In this document: positions 42,698 through 52,148 of the stretch, in pieces
Position numbering within the stretch: position 1 is the stretch's first letter
Layout: each line of letters opens with the position of its first letter
Assembly (NCBI GenBank): GCA_963816535.1
Contig: CAWFKW010000003.1
Coordinates: 124,001-188,000 of the forward strand
Length of the DNA: 64,000 nucleotides
Direction of reading: 5' to 3'
Origin: CAWFKW01 sp963816535
GTDB lineage: Bacteria; Bacteroidota; Ignavibacteria; Tepidaquicellales; OLB5
Translations under genes and position numbers: made by a program
Notes under the pieces: model-generated
Told to the model about the DNA's origin: nothing
What the model saw: only the letters and a program-made list of their open reading frames with translations
Database searches by the model: none

Positions 42698-43175
42698 ATA
42701 CTAGCTAAATTTATGTTAATACAATTAGGGAATATAAAAAAACGAAACATAAGTTTTTACCCATAATATGTTGCACCGTTTTTAATATTAAGATCTGTGG
42801 AGCCCCAAGCAGTCCGCCACGGCGGATTGGGACTTAGGAATGAGAGTCGGTGTGAAGTTAGCCCACCTCCCCCTACCCCCGCCAAAGGCGGACGAGCCTC
42901 CTGTCAGGAGGGGACGTACCATAAAACCATTTTCCTATCTAAGTAGAAGCGGTATCGTCCCAAGCTGGAGCTTGGGACGATACCGGAGGCAATATTTATT
43001 CGTGCCACGACGTGAAGTCGTAGCACGAAACCCAGTTAGCTACAATTATTAGAATAGTAACTATCATTCTTTCCATCAATAGGCTTTACGCAAAGGTTTA
43101 ATTGGGACCTGTAAGCTTATTGATTATATGCACATTAATTATTAAGTTTAGCCCAGCTAATTAATAAAAAACATA
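42698..43175. repeat. intergenic region packed with palindromic repeats
   Basis: No gene is seen. Elements in order: TCCGCCACGGCGGA (42813-42826, related to the palindrome inside the tRNA fragment near 31.9 kb); a CCTCCCCC...GGAGGGG hairpin patch with an internal CCGCCAAAGGCGG (about 42865-42915); GGTATCGTCCCAAGCT with its exact reverse complement around GG (42951-42984); and copy 2 of the GTCGTGGCACGAA repeat (42999-43029). The region divides minus-strand genes from plus-strand outer-membrane genes. Confidence 0.75.
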
Positions 43176-44666
43176 TTGATAAGAAACTGTTCCATTTTAT
43201 TTACTTTTGTAATACTTGGTTTCAGTTACTCCAATTCCGTTGCGGGAGACCATTCAAATGCCAGGAACGAAGGGATGTCAAACTCATCGATGGTTACATC
43301 ATCCGGTACGGATGCTTTCGGACTTAACCCTGCAGATTATGATTTCCATTTATTAAAGAGTCCGGATAAACTTAATAAGAATAAGGTTAAATCCTCTTCA
43401 AAGCCCGAGTGGCAGATATCGCTGGTGTCGGTTGGCGGTGGATACGGTTCTGATACCACCATCGATTTTTACAATAACTATTTAAAATATCTTTCGATAA
43501 ACCGCACAACATTCACAAACCTGTTTACGGACCTCTTCAGCGTTCTGCAATTCAGAGACAGCATTCTTCCCGGAAAACAGACGCAGGTCAATTATGATTT
43601 TGAATTAAAATGGCTCTCGGTCAATTTGGCAAGTTCTAAATTCGGAGCGTTTAATGTAAGCATCGCCGATAAGGTCGGGTTAAACACCAACGCATTCAGC
43701 AGGGACCAGGAAATGCCGCTGGTTTTCATTTATCAAATTAATCCAAACGGAAGTTACAATTTAACCAACGTTCATCTGAACCAGTCAGAAGCTACAGCAT
43801 GGTGGATAAGAAAATACACTTTCGGCTATGCCAAACAGTTCGACTTCAGCCCAAAGAGCGGCATCAAGAGCTTTTCTATCGGCGCAGCGGTTGGACTTGT
43901 CCAGGGGTTCGGAAATGTCAACACATATAGTTCTACGCTCCTGATGAATACCTACGGGGTAAAAAGACAGCCTTCAGGATACAACCATGTTGACAGCTTA
44001 ACAGGAACGCAGAGCTTCCATACCGAATCGGCGCTGACGGATTTCTTCAGGGATTACAGCGACGGCGCTAAGTCGCATTTTAATTTTTTCCCCAAGCCTG
44101 CAGGAACCGGTTACAGTCTCGATATAGGCATGAACATGCAAATAGGCGCCGCGTGGCATTTTGCTCTTAGCGTAACCGATATAGGGCAGATAACATGGAA
44201 CTACCACACTACCATAAACAACGACAATAACAGTTTTGTATACAGGAACTTTGACCTGACGAGCACTGACCCGACATACAATCAATTTGTAAACGACCTC
44301 GAGGGGCTGAACACAAGAGACACTGTTACCTCTTACAAAACGAACATGCCTACAAAATACCGCGCGGGATTATCGTTTGAGCCCTCAAAGAAAATTATGT
44401 TTGAACTTGACTGGATAAAAGGCGATAACAACCTGCCTGGAAATACCACCGATAACATTGCAGCTTTAGGAACTGAGTATAGCCCAGTTCCTTTCCTTCC
44501 GCTGAGAACCGGCGTTTCAGTCGGGGGCCCGGGTGATTATTACATCGGCTTTGGCGCCGGGCTGAAATTCAAATTCTTTACTATTGATATCGCGACAAAC
44601 GGAATAAACCAGATAATATCGAACAAAAGATTTTCTGTTTCAATTTCTTCAAAATTGATATTGTGA
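43176..44666 (+). CDS. outer-membrane protein, tandem paralogue 1
   Basis: A 496-residue protein with a signal peptide (about 1-24), then GDHSNARNEGMSNSSM and GTDAFGLNPADYDF, a counterpart of the GMGGA...NPAG start seen in FadL/PorV-like barrels, and a long beta-rich remainder with regularly spaced aromatic residues ending KRFSVSISSKLIL. It is most likely an outer-membrane barrel; the exact family is not recognised. The start is TTG. It is followed after 192 bases by a close paralogue, which allows its reading frame to be checked end to end. Confidence 0.75.
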   Translation: MIRNCSILFTFVILGFSYSNSVAGDHSNARNEGMSNSSMVTSSGTDAFGLNPADYDFHLLKSPDKLNKNKVKSSSKPEWQISLVSVGGGYGSDTTIDFYNNYLKYLSINRTTFTNLFTDLFSVLQFRDSILPGKQTQVNYDFELKWLSVNLASSKFGAFNVSIADKVGLNTNAFSRDQEMPLVFIYQINPNGSYNLTNVHLNQSEATAWWIRKYTFGYAKQFDFSPKSGIKSFSIGAAVGLVQGFGNVNTYSSTLLMNTYGVKRQPSGYNHVDSLTGTQSFHTESALTDFFRDYSDGAKSHFNFFPKPAGTGYSLDIGMNMQIGAAWHFALSVTDIGQITWNYHTTINNDNNSFVYRNFDLTSTDPTYNQFVNDLEGLNTRDTVTSYKTNMPTKYRAGLSFEPSKKIMFELDWIKGDNNLPGNTTDNIAALGTEYSPVPFLPLRTGVSVGGPGDYYIGFGAGLKFKFFTIDIATNGINQIISNKRFSVSISSKLIL

Positions 44667-44858
44667 AAAAACCGGGTACCAATGTGTTATTTTGTGTATT
44701 CATAATTTTTTAGAACAGCCGGCAGGCAGGGAAACATAATTCGAGTATATTCGGTCCAAATTGTCATTTTTCGGCTCATTTTCTACCCTAAACAGGTTAG
44801 ATATGAAAATTGAATATACATATATTAATAGTTATGTTAGAGATACCAACATAAATGG

Positions 44859-46316
44859 GTGAATTTGTTCAGATTTAGGACTTTATTGCTTATCAATTTG
44901 ATCATGGCTTTTACGGGATATGAATCTATGGCAGGCGATCATTCAAATGCCAAGGGGGACGGCATGGGGGGCGCATCAATGTTATCATCTTATGGAATCG
45001 ACGCTTTCGGGCTGAACCCTGCAAATTTCTATTACCAGACAAAAACAGATTTGGGAACCAGACAAATGCGGCTCAGAGAAAAACCCGTAAAGCCAACGCT
45101 TGAGATCTCGCTTTTTTCAGGAGGCGGCTCTTATGGTTCGGACCAATCGCTTAGCTTTTACAACAATTACCTGAAATACCTTTCGATAAACCGTCAGACC
45201 TTCACAGGAATATTCACAGATCTTGGCAGCGTGCTTAATTTCAGGCAAAATATTCTTCCCGAAAAAACTACGCAGGTAAATTACGACCTTGAGCTGAAGT
45301 GGTTCTCGGTAAACTACACTGTCCCGAAATTCGGGGCTTTCAATTTCAGCATTTCAGATGAAATTGGGTTAAATACGGATTCATACAGCCGCGACCAGGA
45401 AATGCCCATTACGTTCCGCATAAATTCATACCAGGGAAAATACGATCTTGCTAACGTGAATATAAACCAGTCTGAAGCATCGGCATGGTGGATAAGGAAA
45501 TATGCGGTATCATTTGCAAAACAAATCGAATTCCCGCATAGCGGAGTTGTCAAAAATATCACATTTGGCGCGACATTTGGCGTGGTAAACGGGTTTGGAA
45601 ATATTATCACATACAACACTTCTTTATACGTAAGCACATACGGAATAATTAAAAATCCTGAAACGCAGGTGAACCATGTTGACAGCATTACGGGACGGCA
45701 GGATTTTCACACACGGCAATCACTGACCGATTTTTTTCAGGATTACCGCGACGGCGCTCACCAGCATTTCAATTTCTTTCCCAAGCCTGCAGGCAAAGGC
45801 TACAGCATTGATCTTGGCGTAAATATGCAGCTTGGCGAGGAGTGGCATGTAGCTGCAAGCATTACAGACCTGGGGAAAATCATATGGGATTACAACACGT
45901 TTATTAACGATGACACCAACCATTTTGCATATTATAACTTTGACCTGAATTCGTCCGACCCGACATATAATGCATTCATTAACGATCTGGATGGAATTAG
46001 CACACGCATCGCGAACAAGTCATACACAACGGACATGCCTACAAAATACAGGGCGGGCGTAGTGTTTCAGCCAACATCAGAATTTTTGCTGGAAGCAGAC
46101 TGGCTTAAAGGGGCAAATAACCTGCCGGGGAATTCAAACCAGACCGTATTTTCTATGGGCGCGGAATACCGGCTTATGCATTTCCTTCCCTGCAGGGCGG
46201 GGCTTTCTATAGGCGGCCCGGGCGGATACTTTATCAGGAATTGGCGCAGGGATCAGGCTGAAAAACCTGGTTATAGATGTAGCCACTTCCGGCGTAAACC
46301 AGATAATAGCAAATAA
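44859..46316 (+). CDS. outer-membrane protein, tandem paralogue 2, with 3'-end frameshift
   Basis: A 485-residue frame starting at GTG, matching paralogue 1 along its whole length (GDHSNAKGDGMGGASM, GIDAFGLNPANF, TDMPTKYRAGVVFQP) up to SIGGPGGYFI. There the frame turns to an unrelated tail (RNWRRDQAEKPG). Removing one base, the A near 46236, restores IGAGIRLKNLVIDVATSG and KRLSISFSGKYIL with a stop at 46354-46356, matching the end of paralogue 1. So the intact gene would run to 46356, and the last 40 residues are lost to a one-base insertion. The C-terminal strand is normally needed for barrel assembly. Confidence 0.78.
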   Translation: MNLFRFRTLLLINLIMAFTGYESMAGDHSNAKGDGMGGASMLSSYGIDAFGLNPANFYYQTKTDLGTRQMRLREKPVKPTLEISLFSGGGSYGSDQSLSFYNNYLKYLSINRQTFTGIFTDLGSVLNFRQNILPEKTTQVNYDLELKWFSVNYTVPKFGAFNFSISDEIGLNTDSYSRDQEMPITFRINSYQGKYDLANVNINQSEASAWWIRKYAVSFAKQIEFPHSGVVKNITFGATFGVVNGFGNIITYNTSLYVSTYGIIKNPETQVNHVDSITGRQDFHTRQSLTDFFQDYRDGAHQHFNFFPKPAGKGYSIDLGVNMQLGEEWHVAASITDLGKIIWDYNTFINDDTNHFAYYNFDLNSSDPTYNAFINDLDGISTRIANKSYTTDMPTKYRAGVVFQPTSEFLLEADWLKGANNLPGNSNQTVFSMGAEYRLMHFLPCRAGLSIGGPGGYFIRNWRRDQAEKPGYRCSHFRRKPDNSK

Positions 46317-46371
46317 GAGACTTTCAATTTCATTTTCAGGTAAATATATTTTATAAATCAAAAATAACTAT

Positions 46372-47175
46372 ATGAAACTAACCAAATATCCGGCTTTAAT
46401 TTTTTCACTTTGCATTTTTGCGTTTTTAATGGCGCTTATCGGCTGCGGATCGGACACTACTACCAACACAACCACCGGCGGAGGCGGCTGGCCGCCAACA
46501 TTTACGTATTCACCTGGCGGCAAATTTGTGTACACGACTGACTCGCTAACTCCTTCCGGCGTACCTATTCGACTAAACAGAACCTCAGCGGATACTGTGC
46601 AACCGGAAACGTTATTCAGCGGCCAGAGATGTTATCCGTTTAGAGGCGCAACTCACGATGTCCCGACAAATCAAACTACATTAGATCTTTATTATGTTAG
46701 ATATGACCCTGCCGGATATTATTACCAATACGGAATTAAGAGGCTGATAGATACAAACCTAACCCCATCATGGGATCTTATAGGAGATTTTACAAAGGCG
46801 CGCGGTACAACGTACGACGTAGGTAATATCGATTATTCAGTTATTGTGGCTGTATATGGCCTTTTGCATTTTACAGGCACATTAAAAGGCAGTATAGTTG
46901 ATAGTACAAGTATTCAAACCACGGCGCCTTCGCCTCAAACAATTTATTGTTACAGGATAGAGTTGCATGCAAGTGTATCAGCCCCGGCCAGCGGCTCACA
47001 GCTTGCAGCAGACGTTTACTTAGATTATTATGTCGGATATACCGCTGCCGCATATCCCAATAATCCCGTTGGCTTGGTTGAGCTTAAATCACGGCCATTC
47101 AGCTTTACTTTTGCCGGAACGCCTGTATTGCCTGAACCCGGTTTTGACAGAAAATTATTCAGCTATACGCCATAA
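46372..47175 (+). CDS. lipoprotein of unknown function
   Basis: A 267-residue protein with a type II signal peptide: basic start, hydrophobic stretch and lipobox ALIGC at about 21-25, followed by a Ser/Asp/Thr/Gly-rich linker. The body is beta-rich with many Tyr and Thr, without a recognised domain. It begins 16 bases after the restored end of the outer-membrane paralogue and ends at a strong terminator, so it may share that transcript. Confidence 0.78.
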   Translation: MKLTKYPALIFSLCIFAFLMALIGCGSDTTTNTTTGGGGWPPTFTYSPGGKFVYTTDSLTPSGVPIRLNRTSADTVQPETLFSGQRCYPFRGATHDVPTNQTTLDLYYVRYDPAGYYYQYGIKRLIDTNLTPSWDLIGDFTKARGTTYDVGNIDYSVIVAVYGLLHFTGTLKGSIVDSTSIQTTAPSPQTIYCYRIELHASVSAPASGSQLAADVYLDYYVGYTAAAYPNNPVGLVELKSRPFSFTFAGTPVLPEPGFDRKLFSYTP

Positions 47176-47197
47176 GTTTATTATGCTTTTTTGAGAC

Positions 47198-47237
47198 AAT
47201 CCTGACAGGTCTTGAAGACCTGTCAGGATTTTTTTTG
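47198..47237 (+). terminator. rho-independent terminator
   Basis: AATCCTGACAGGTCTT and AAGACCTGTCAGGATT form a perfect 16-base inverted repeat (47198-47213 with 47215-47230), followed by TTTTTTTT. It is one of the strongest terminators in the window. Confidence 0.92.
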
Positions 47238-47522
47238 TACTTCTCCCCCGTCCCGCTAAAAGCGGGACTCCCCCTCTCCACGTAGAGAGGGGGAACACTG
47301 ACTTTATTCTTAGACCGGAATCAAATCACAGTATGCATAGGAAATTGTAAAACAGATCGCCGCTCTACGAGGCTTCCCTACGGGCCTTCGACCCGAAGGA
47401 TCGTAGACGACTCGTTGAGTCGTGGACTTCCGCGGGGATAACGCCACAAAAAATAAATTCAGGCTTTTTTGTAGGATATTATTTGATTAATTTTGTAATT
47501 AAAACAAAACGGAAAACACAAA
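47238..47522. repeat. repeat-bearing intergenic region before mazG
   Basis: CCCCGTCCCGCTAAAAGCGGGACTC and CTCTCCACGTAGAGAG hairpins (about 47247-47290), then a copy of the CTACGACTC family (about 47360-47425; TTCGACCCGAAGGATCGTAG). No gene is seen. Confidence 0.65.
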
Positions 47523-48338
47523 GTGCATCAATTCAAAAAAGAGAACCCCGTTAAGGAGTTCGATGAGTTCGTAACAATTGTTAAGAGGCTCAGGAACGAG
47601 TGCCCGTGGGACAGGGAGCAGACCCACGATTCCATAAGGCACCTTATTCTTGAAGAGGTTTACGAGGTTCTTGAAGCGATTGATGAGAAGAATTACGTTG
47701 ACTTAAAAAAAGAGCTGGGCGACCTGCTGCTACACGTGGCGTTCAACGCCGTAATTGCGGAGGGCGACGGCAATTTCGACCTGAAGGATGTTATTGAGGC
47801 TATAAATCATAAGCTTATAACCCGTCACCCGCACGTATTCGGCGACGTAGTTGTAACCGGGACAAAAGATGTTTTAAGGAACTGGGAACATATTAAGATG
47901 ACTGAGGGAAGGAAATCACTGCTTGACGGCGTTCCGAAAGAGCTGCCTTCGCTTACAAGGGCATACAGGCTGCAGGAAAAGTCTTCAAAGGTAGGTTTCG
48001 ACTGGGATACAAGCGAGCAGGCGTTTGAAAAGGTTACGGAAGAAATAGGCGAGTTTAAGCAGGCGGCAGAGAAGAAAAAAGAATCGACGGGCAAGCTGAA
48101 CCCCGAAGACGCCGAACATCTTGAAGAAGAGCTTGGCGATATATTATTCGCATTAGTTAACTATTCGAGGCACCTGAACATAAATCCCGAAAATGCTCTG
48201 AGGAACACAATTGATAAATATATTAAACGCTTTAAGCATATTGAATCAGAACTTGAAAAAAGAGGAAAGAAAATAACCGAATCAAACCTTGAAGAAATGG
48301 ACTGTATCTGGAACGAAGCGAAGAAAATTATTAAATAA
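47523..48338 (+). CDS. mazG: nucleoside triphosphate pyrophosphohydrolase
   Basis: A 271-residue all-alpha NTP pyrophosphatase with two MazG domains. The first has CPWDREQTHDS near 30, EEVYEVLEAID near 48 and KKELGDLLLHVAFNA near 63; the second has GEFKQAAE near 175 and EEELGDILFALVNYSRH near 202, with the EExxE and ExxD metal sites. It removes non-canonical nucleotides and can lower ppGpp. The start is GTG. It is followed by dacB after 17 bases and heads the mazG-dacB-uvrB unit. Confidence 0.95.
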   Translation: MHQFKKENPVKEFDEFVTIVKRLRNECPWDREQTHDSIRHLILEEVYEVLEAIDEKNYVDLKKELGDLLLHVAFNAVIAEGDGNFDLKDVIEAINHKLITRHPHVFGDVVVTGTKDVLRNWEHIKMTEGRKSLLDGVPKELPSLTRAYRLQEKSSKVGFDWDTSEQAFEKVTEEIGEFKQAAEKKKESTGKLNPEDAEHLEEELGDILFALVNYSRHLNINPENALRNTIDKYIKRFKHIESELEKRGKKITESNLEEMDCIWNEAKKIIK

Positions 48339-48355
48339 ATATTAATAATCGGCCT

Positions 48356-49594
48356 ATGAAGCAAAAAAGATCACTTCTCTTTCTCCTAACCTTAATATTT
48401 TTATTTCAGTCTTTAGTATTTGGGCAGATAAAACAGTCCAATGTCGAAGTCCTTCAGCAGCAGCTTGATTCTATTATAGGTCCCGTCAGGGATGCGGGAA
48501 TCACAGTTTGCGCAAAAGTTATGCATGCCGACTTCAATGCGACGTTATATGAATATAAACCTGAAACCGAAGTGATACCCGCTTCCATTACCAAGCTGAT
48601 AACTGCGGCTTGTTCGCTCAGCAAGCTCGGGCAAAGCTATAACCTGAACACAATTGTATATACAGACGACAACAATATTAAGAACGGCGTAATAAACGGC
48701 AATATTTACCTGAAAGGATACGGCGACCCTGATTTCAGCTCCGGCGATCTGAAAAATCTCTCGGACGAGCTTCTGAAACTTGGAATAGCGGAGGTTACCG
48801 GAAACGTTGTGGCAGATGAATCATACTTCGATAACGATTATCATACGCTGGCAAATTCATATTCGGGGGATACAGGGCCCTCATACTGGCCTTTCGTTAA
48901 CGCGCTGGCTTTCAATAAGAACAAGGGCACGAAAGACCCCGCTCTTAGCGCGGCTACGGAGCTTGCGGGTAATTTAACATCCGGCGGCGTTAAGCTTGAT
49001 GGTTCGGTCATTGAGGGCAAAACCCCAAAGGGCGCGAAAGAGATAGCCAAATTCAGCCATACAATTTACGACGTGCTTGCCAATATGTGCAAAGAAAGCG
49101 ATAACCATTCGGCAATAACAATGTTCAAGCTTGTAGGCGCAAAATATAAAGACCCGCCGGGCACGATCGCCAAAGGGCAGGAAGCAATTCAATCATTTTT
49201 AACCGAGCTGGGAGTTGACAGGTATTCTTATGAAATACTTGAGGGCTCGGGGCTTACAAGATTCAACAAAGTGAACGCAGACATGTACATGAAAGTGCTG
49301 AAATACATGTATGACGACCGTTTTCTGTTTGATTACTTTATGAACGCGCTTTCGATCGCTGGAAAGGAAGGAACCCTGAGGAACAGGATGCTTGGCACAG
49401 AGGCCGAAGGCAATGTTTACGGTAAAACGGGGACTTTAAACGGAGTAAGCTCGCTTACAGGTTATGTGATCGATAAAGATAACGAGGTGCTGTTATTTTT
49501 TATAGTAATGAACGGTTTCGGAGGCAACGCAAGCAGCATGCGGGAAGTTCAGGATATTTTCTGTGAAACATTGGCGGGATTTTCAAGGAAATGA
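48356..49594 (+). CDS. dacB: D-alanyl-D-alanine carboxypeptidase/endopeptidase (PBP4 family)
   Basis: A 412-residue periplasmic peptidase with a signal peptide (about 1-23). The active-site motifs are SxxK in PASITKLITA near 77, SxN in ESDNHSAITM near 245, and KTG in VYGKTGTLNGVSS near 360. Class C type-1 penicillin-binding proteins of this kind cut peptide crosslinks and trim pentapeptides in peptidoglycan. It overlaps uvrB by 4 bases. Confidence 0.93.
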   Translation: MKQKRSLLFLLTLIFLFQSLVFGQIKQSNVEVLQQQLDSIIGPVRDAGITVCAKVMHADFNATLYEYKPETEVIPASITKLITAACSLSKLGQSYNLNTIVYTDDNNIKNGVINGNIYLKGYGDPDFSSGDLKNLSDELLKLGIAEVTGNVVADESYFDNDYHTLANSYSGDTGPSYWPFVNALAFNKNKGTKDPALSAATELAGNLTSGGVKLDGSVIEGKTPKGAKEIAKFSHTIYDVLANMCKESDNHSAITMFKLVGAKYKDPPGTIAKGQEAIQSFLTELGVDRYSYEILEGSGLTRFNKVNADMYMKVLKYMYDDRFLFDYFMNALSIAGKEGTLRNRMLGTEAEGNVYGKTGTLNGVSSLTGYVIDKDNEVLLFFIVMNGFGGNASSMREVQDIFCETLAGFSRK

Positions 49595-51609
49595 AATTTA
49601 AGCTTGAATCAGATTATAAGCCGTCCGGCGACCAGCCCAAGGCGATTAAAGAGCTGACCGAAGGGTTAACAAGGGGCGATAAATACCAGACGCTGCTGGG
49701 CGTAACGGGCTCGGGAAAAACATATACGTTATCGAACGTAATTAAGAATGTAAACAAGCCGACGCTCATAATGTCGCACAATAAAACTCTTGCGGCGCAA
49801 TTATACGGCGAGTTTAAGAATTTCTTCCCGTCAAACAGGGTTGAATTTTTCATAAGCTATTACGATTACTACCAGCCCGAATCATATATCCCGTCAACTG
49901 ATACATATATAGCCAAGGACCTCTCGATAAACGAAGAAATAGACAGGCTGCGGCTGAGAGCGACCACCGCCCTGCTTGAAGGCAGGGATGATGTAATTAT
50001 AGTAGCATCGGTATCATGCATATACGGAATTGGAACGCCGCAGGATTACGCCGACCAGATAATGCGGCTTGAACGCGGTCAGAAGATAAACCGCAAACAG
50101 CTTCTGAACAACCTGATAAATATTCATTATGTAAGGAATGATTTCGAATTCAAGCGCGGCACATTCCGCGTGCACGGAGACGTTATAGACCTTGTGCCGG
50201 CATCGGAAGACAATAACGCTATCAGGATAGAGCTGTTTGACGATTCGATAGAGAGCCTGTTTTATTTTGACCGCAAATCGGGAGAAATTACGGGAGTTGA
50301 TGAAAGAGTTACGGTTTACCCTGCAAAATATTTTGTCACCTCCCCTGAGAAGATGGAAAAAGCTGTACGCGATATCAGAAGAGAGCTTCTTGAGCAGACT
50401 GGCAGGCTTGAAAAAGAAGGCAAGCTTGTTGAGGCTATGAGGCTGGAACAGCGCACAAACTTCGACCTGGAGATGATACAGGAAGTGGGCTACTGCACAG
50501 GCATAGAAAATTATTCGCGCCACATAGACCAGCGCGAAGCGGGTTCGCGGCCCTCGTGCCTGTTCGATTATTTCCCCAAGGATTTTTTGCTGATAGTGGA
50601 TGAATCGCATGTATCGGTTCCACAGATAAACGGGATGTATAACGGCGACAGGCAGCGCAAGCAGACGCTGATTGATTACGGGTTCAGGCTTCCCTCGGCG
50701 CTTGATAACCGCCCGATGAAGTTTGCTGAATGGGAAGGTATGCTGAACCAGGTCATATTTGCAAGCGCAACGCCATCGGAATATGAACTGCAAAAATCAG
50801 GCGGCGTAGTTGTTGAGCAGATAATCCGCCCCACAGGCTTGCTTGACCCCGCAATCGAAGTACGGCCGGTAAAGAACCAGATCGACGACCTGATAAACGA
50901 GATAAGGACGCGCTCAGAAAAGAAAGAGCGGGTTCTTGTCACCACATTAACTAAGCGTATGAGCGAGGACCTGACAGACTATTTAATCGGAATCGGCATA
51001 AGAGTAAGATATATTCATTCAGAAATAGACTCGCTTGACAGGGTTGAGATACTCAGGGATCTCAGGCTTGGTAATTTTGATGTGCTTGTTGGAGTTAACC
51101 TCTTAAGGGAGGGACTTGACCTGCCTGAAGTATCGCTGGTTGCGATAATAGACGCAGATAAGGAAGGTTTCCTGCGTTCGGAGAAATCGCTTATGCAGAC
51201 TGCCGGCAGAACGGCAAGAAACGTAAACGGGCTGGTTATACTGTATGCAGATAAAGTTACCAACTCGATGGACAAAGTGATAAAAGAAACAACCCGCAGA
51301 AGGAAGATACAGGAAGAATATAATATAGCGCACGGTATAAATCCGAAGACAATATATAAGACGTTCGAGGAAATTATGAGCTCAACCATTGTGGCGGATT
51401 CAAGAAATAAGAATCCACAGAAGAAGAAAAGAGACCTGAAAACAACCAGCCTTACAATGCTCACCGAGCCGATACAGAGCAAACTCAGCTCCGAAGAAAG
51501 AAAAGATTTCATAAACCAGCTCCGCAAGCAAATGATAGAGGCCGCCAAGGACCTTGAATTTGAACGCGCCGCTGAAATAAGAGACGAAATAAACAGGCTG
51601 GAAAATTAA
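49591..51609 (+). CDS. uvrB: UvrABC system protein B
   Basis: The damage-verifying helicase of nucleotide excision repair, 672 residues. Walker A GVTGSGKTYTLSN near 38, the beta-hairpin region YYDYYQPESYIP near 92, DESHVSVPQINGMYNGD near 338, and motif VI QTAGRTARNVNG near 540 are intact; the C-terminal UVR motif that contacts UvrC is at about 633-668 (DLEFERAAEIRDEINRLEN). Its 3' end lies 4 bases before the next gene. Confidence 0.97.
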   Translation: MKFKLESDYKPSGDQPKAIKELTEGLTRGDKYQTLLGVTGSGKTYTLSNVIKNVNKPTLIMSHNKTLAAQLYGEFKNFFPSNRVEFFISYYDYYQPESYIPSTDTYIAKDLSINEEIDRLRLRATTALLEGRDDVIIVASVSCIYGIGTPQDYADQIMRLERGQKINRKQLLNNLINIHYVRNDFEFKRGTFRVHGDVIDLVPASEDNNAIRIELFDDSIESLFYFDRKSGEITGVDERVTVYPAKYFVTSPEKMEKAVRDIRRELLEQTGRLEKEGKLVEAMRLEQRTNFDLEMIQEVGYCTGIENYSRHIDQREAGSRPSCLFDYFPKDFLLIVDESHVSVPQINGMYNGDRQRKQTLIDYGFRLPSALDNRPMKFAEWEGMLNQVIFASATPSEYELQKSGGVVVEQIIRPTGLLDPAIEVRPVKNQIDDLINEIRTRSEKKERVLVTTLTKRMSEDLTDYLIGIGIRVRYIHSEIDSLDRVEILRDLRLGNFDVLVGVNLLREGLDLPEVSLVAIIDADKEGFLRSEKSLMQTAGRTARNVNGLVILYADKVTNSMDKVIKETTRRRKIQEEYNIAHGINPKTIYKTFEEIMSSTIVADSRNKNPQKKKRDLKTTSLTMLTEPIQSKLSSEERKDFINQLRKQMIEAAKDLEFERAAEIRDEINRLEN

Positions 51610-51613
51610 TAAT

Positions 51614-52147
51614 ATGGAAAAAATAGCCGGGAAATACACTTTAACAAAAATACTCGCCTACTCGTTCTTTTCGCTGGTTTTTTTTACAAACGTTGTTTGC
51701 AACAAAGAGAACGCCGATATAAAAATAGATACGACTCAAAAGCAGAACCTTCCCAAAATAAAATTCGTTAAACAGGGCGAAGTTTATTTCCAGGACAGCC
51801 TGAAGAACGTTATAAAAGAAGTTGACGTCGAAATTGCCGAGACTGACGAAACGCGGCATGTGGGGCTGATGTTCAGGGACAAGATGGAAGAGAACCAGGG
51901 AATGTTATTTATTTTTGACAAAGAAGAGCTTCAGGGGTTTTATATGAAGAACACTCTGATCCCGCTGGATATTATCTTTATTAACGCGAAGAAGAAAATA
52001 GTTAAGATACATAAGAATGCAACGCCGCTTGATGAGACTGATCTTCCGTCGATGAAGCCGTGTTTATACGTTGTTGAAGTGAACGGGGGGTTTACGGATA
52101 AGTATAAAATAAAGGAAGGCGATTATATTGACTGGAGAAGGAATTAA
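51614..52147 (+). CDS. DUF192 family exported protein
   Basis: A 177-residue protein with an N-terminal hydrophobic segment (about 10-33; LVFFTNVVCNKE has a possible lipobox near VVC). The DUF192 body follows with GLMFRDKMEENQGMLFIF near 98 and GFYMKNTLIPLDIIFIN near 120. The domain is common in bacteria and archaea and has no firm function. It lies 4 bases after uvrB and converges on the nitrilase gene one base away. Confidence 0.88.
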   Translation: MEKIAGKYTLTKILAYSFFSLVFFTNVVCNKENADIKIDTTQKQNLPKIKFVKQGEVYFQDSLKNVIKEVDVEIAETDETRHVGLMFRDKMEENQGMLFIFDKEELQGFYMKNTLIPLDIIFINAKKKIVKIHKNATPLDETDLPSMKPCLYVVEVNGGFTDKYKIKEGDYIDWRRN

Positions 52148-52148
52148 C

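Noticed and set aside
50014..50793. 259-codon frame opposite uvrB
   Set aside because: Antisense shadow of a conserved gene.
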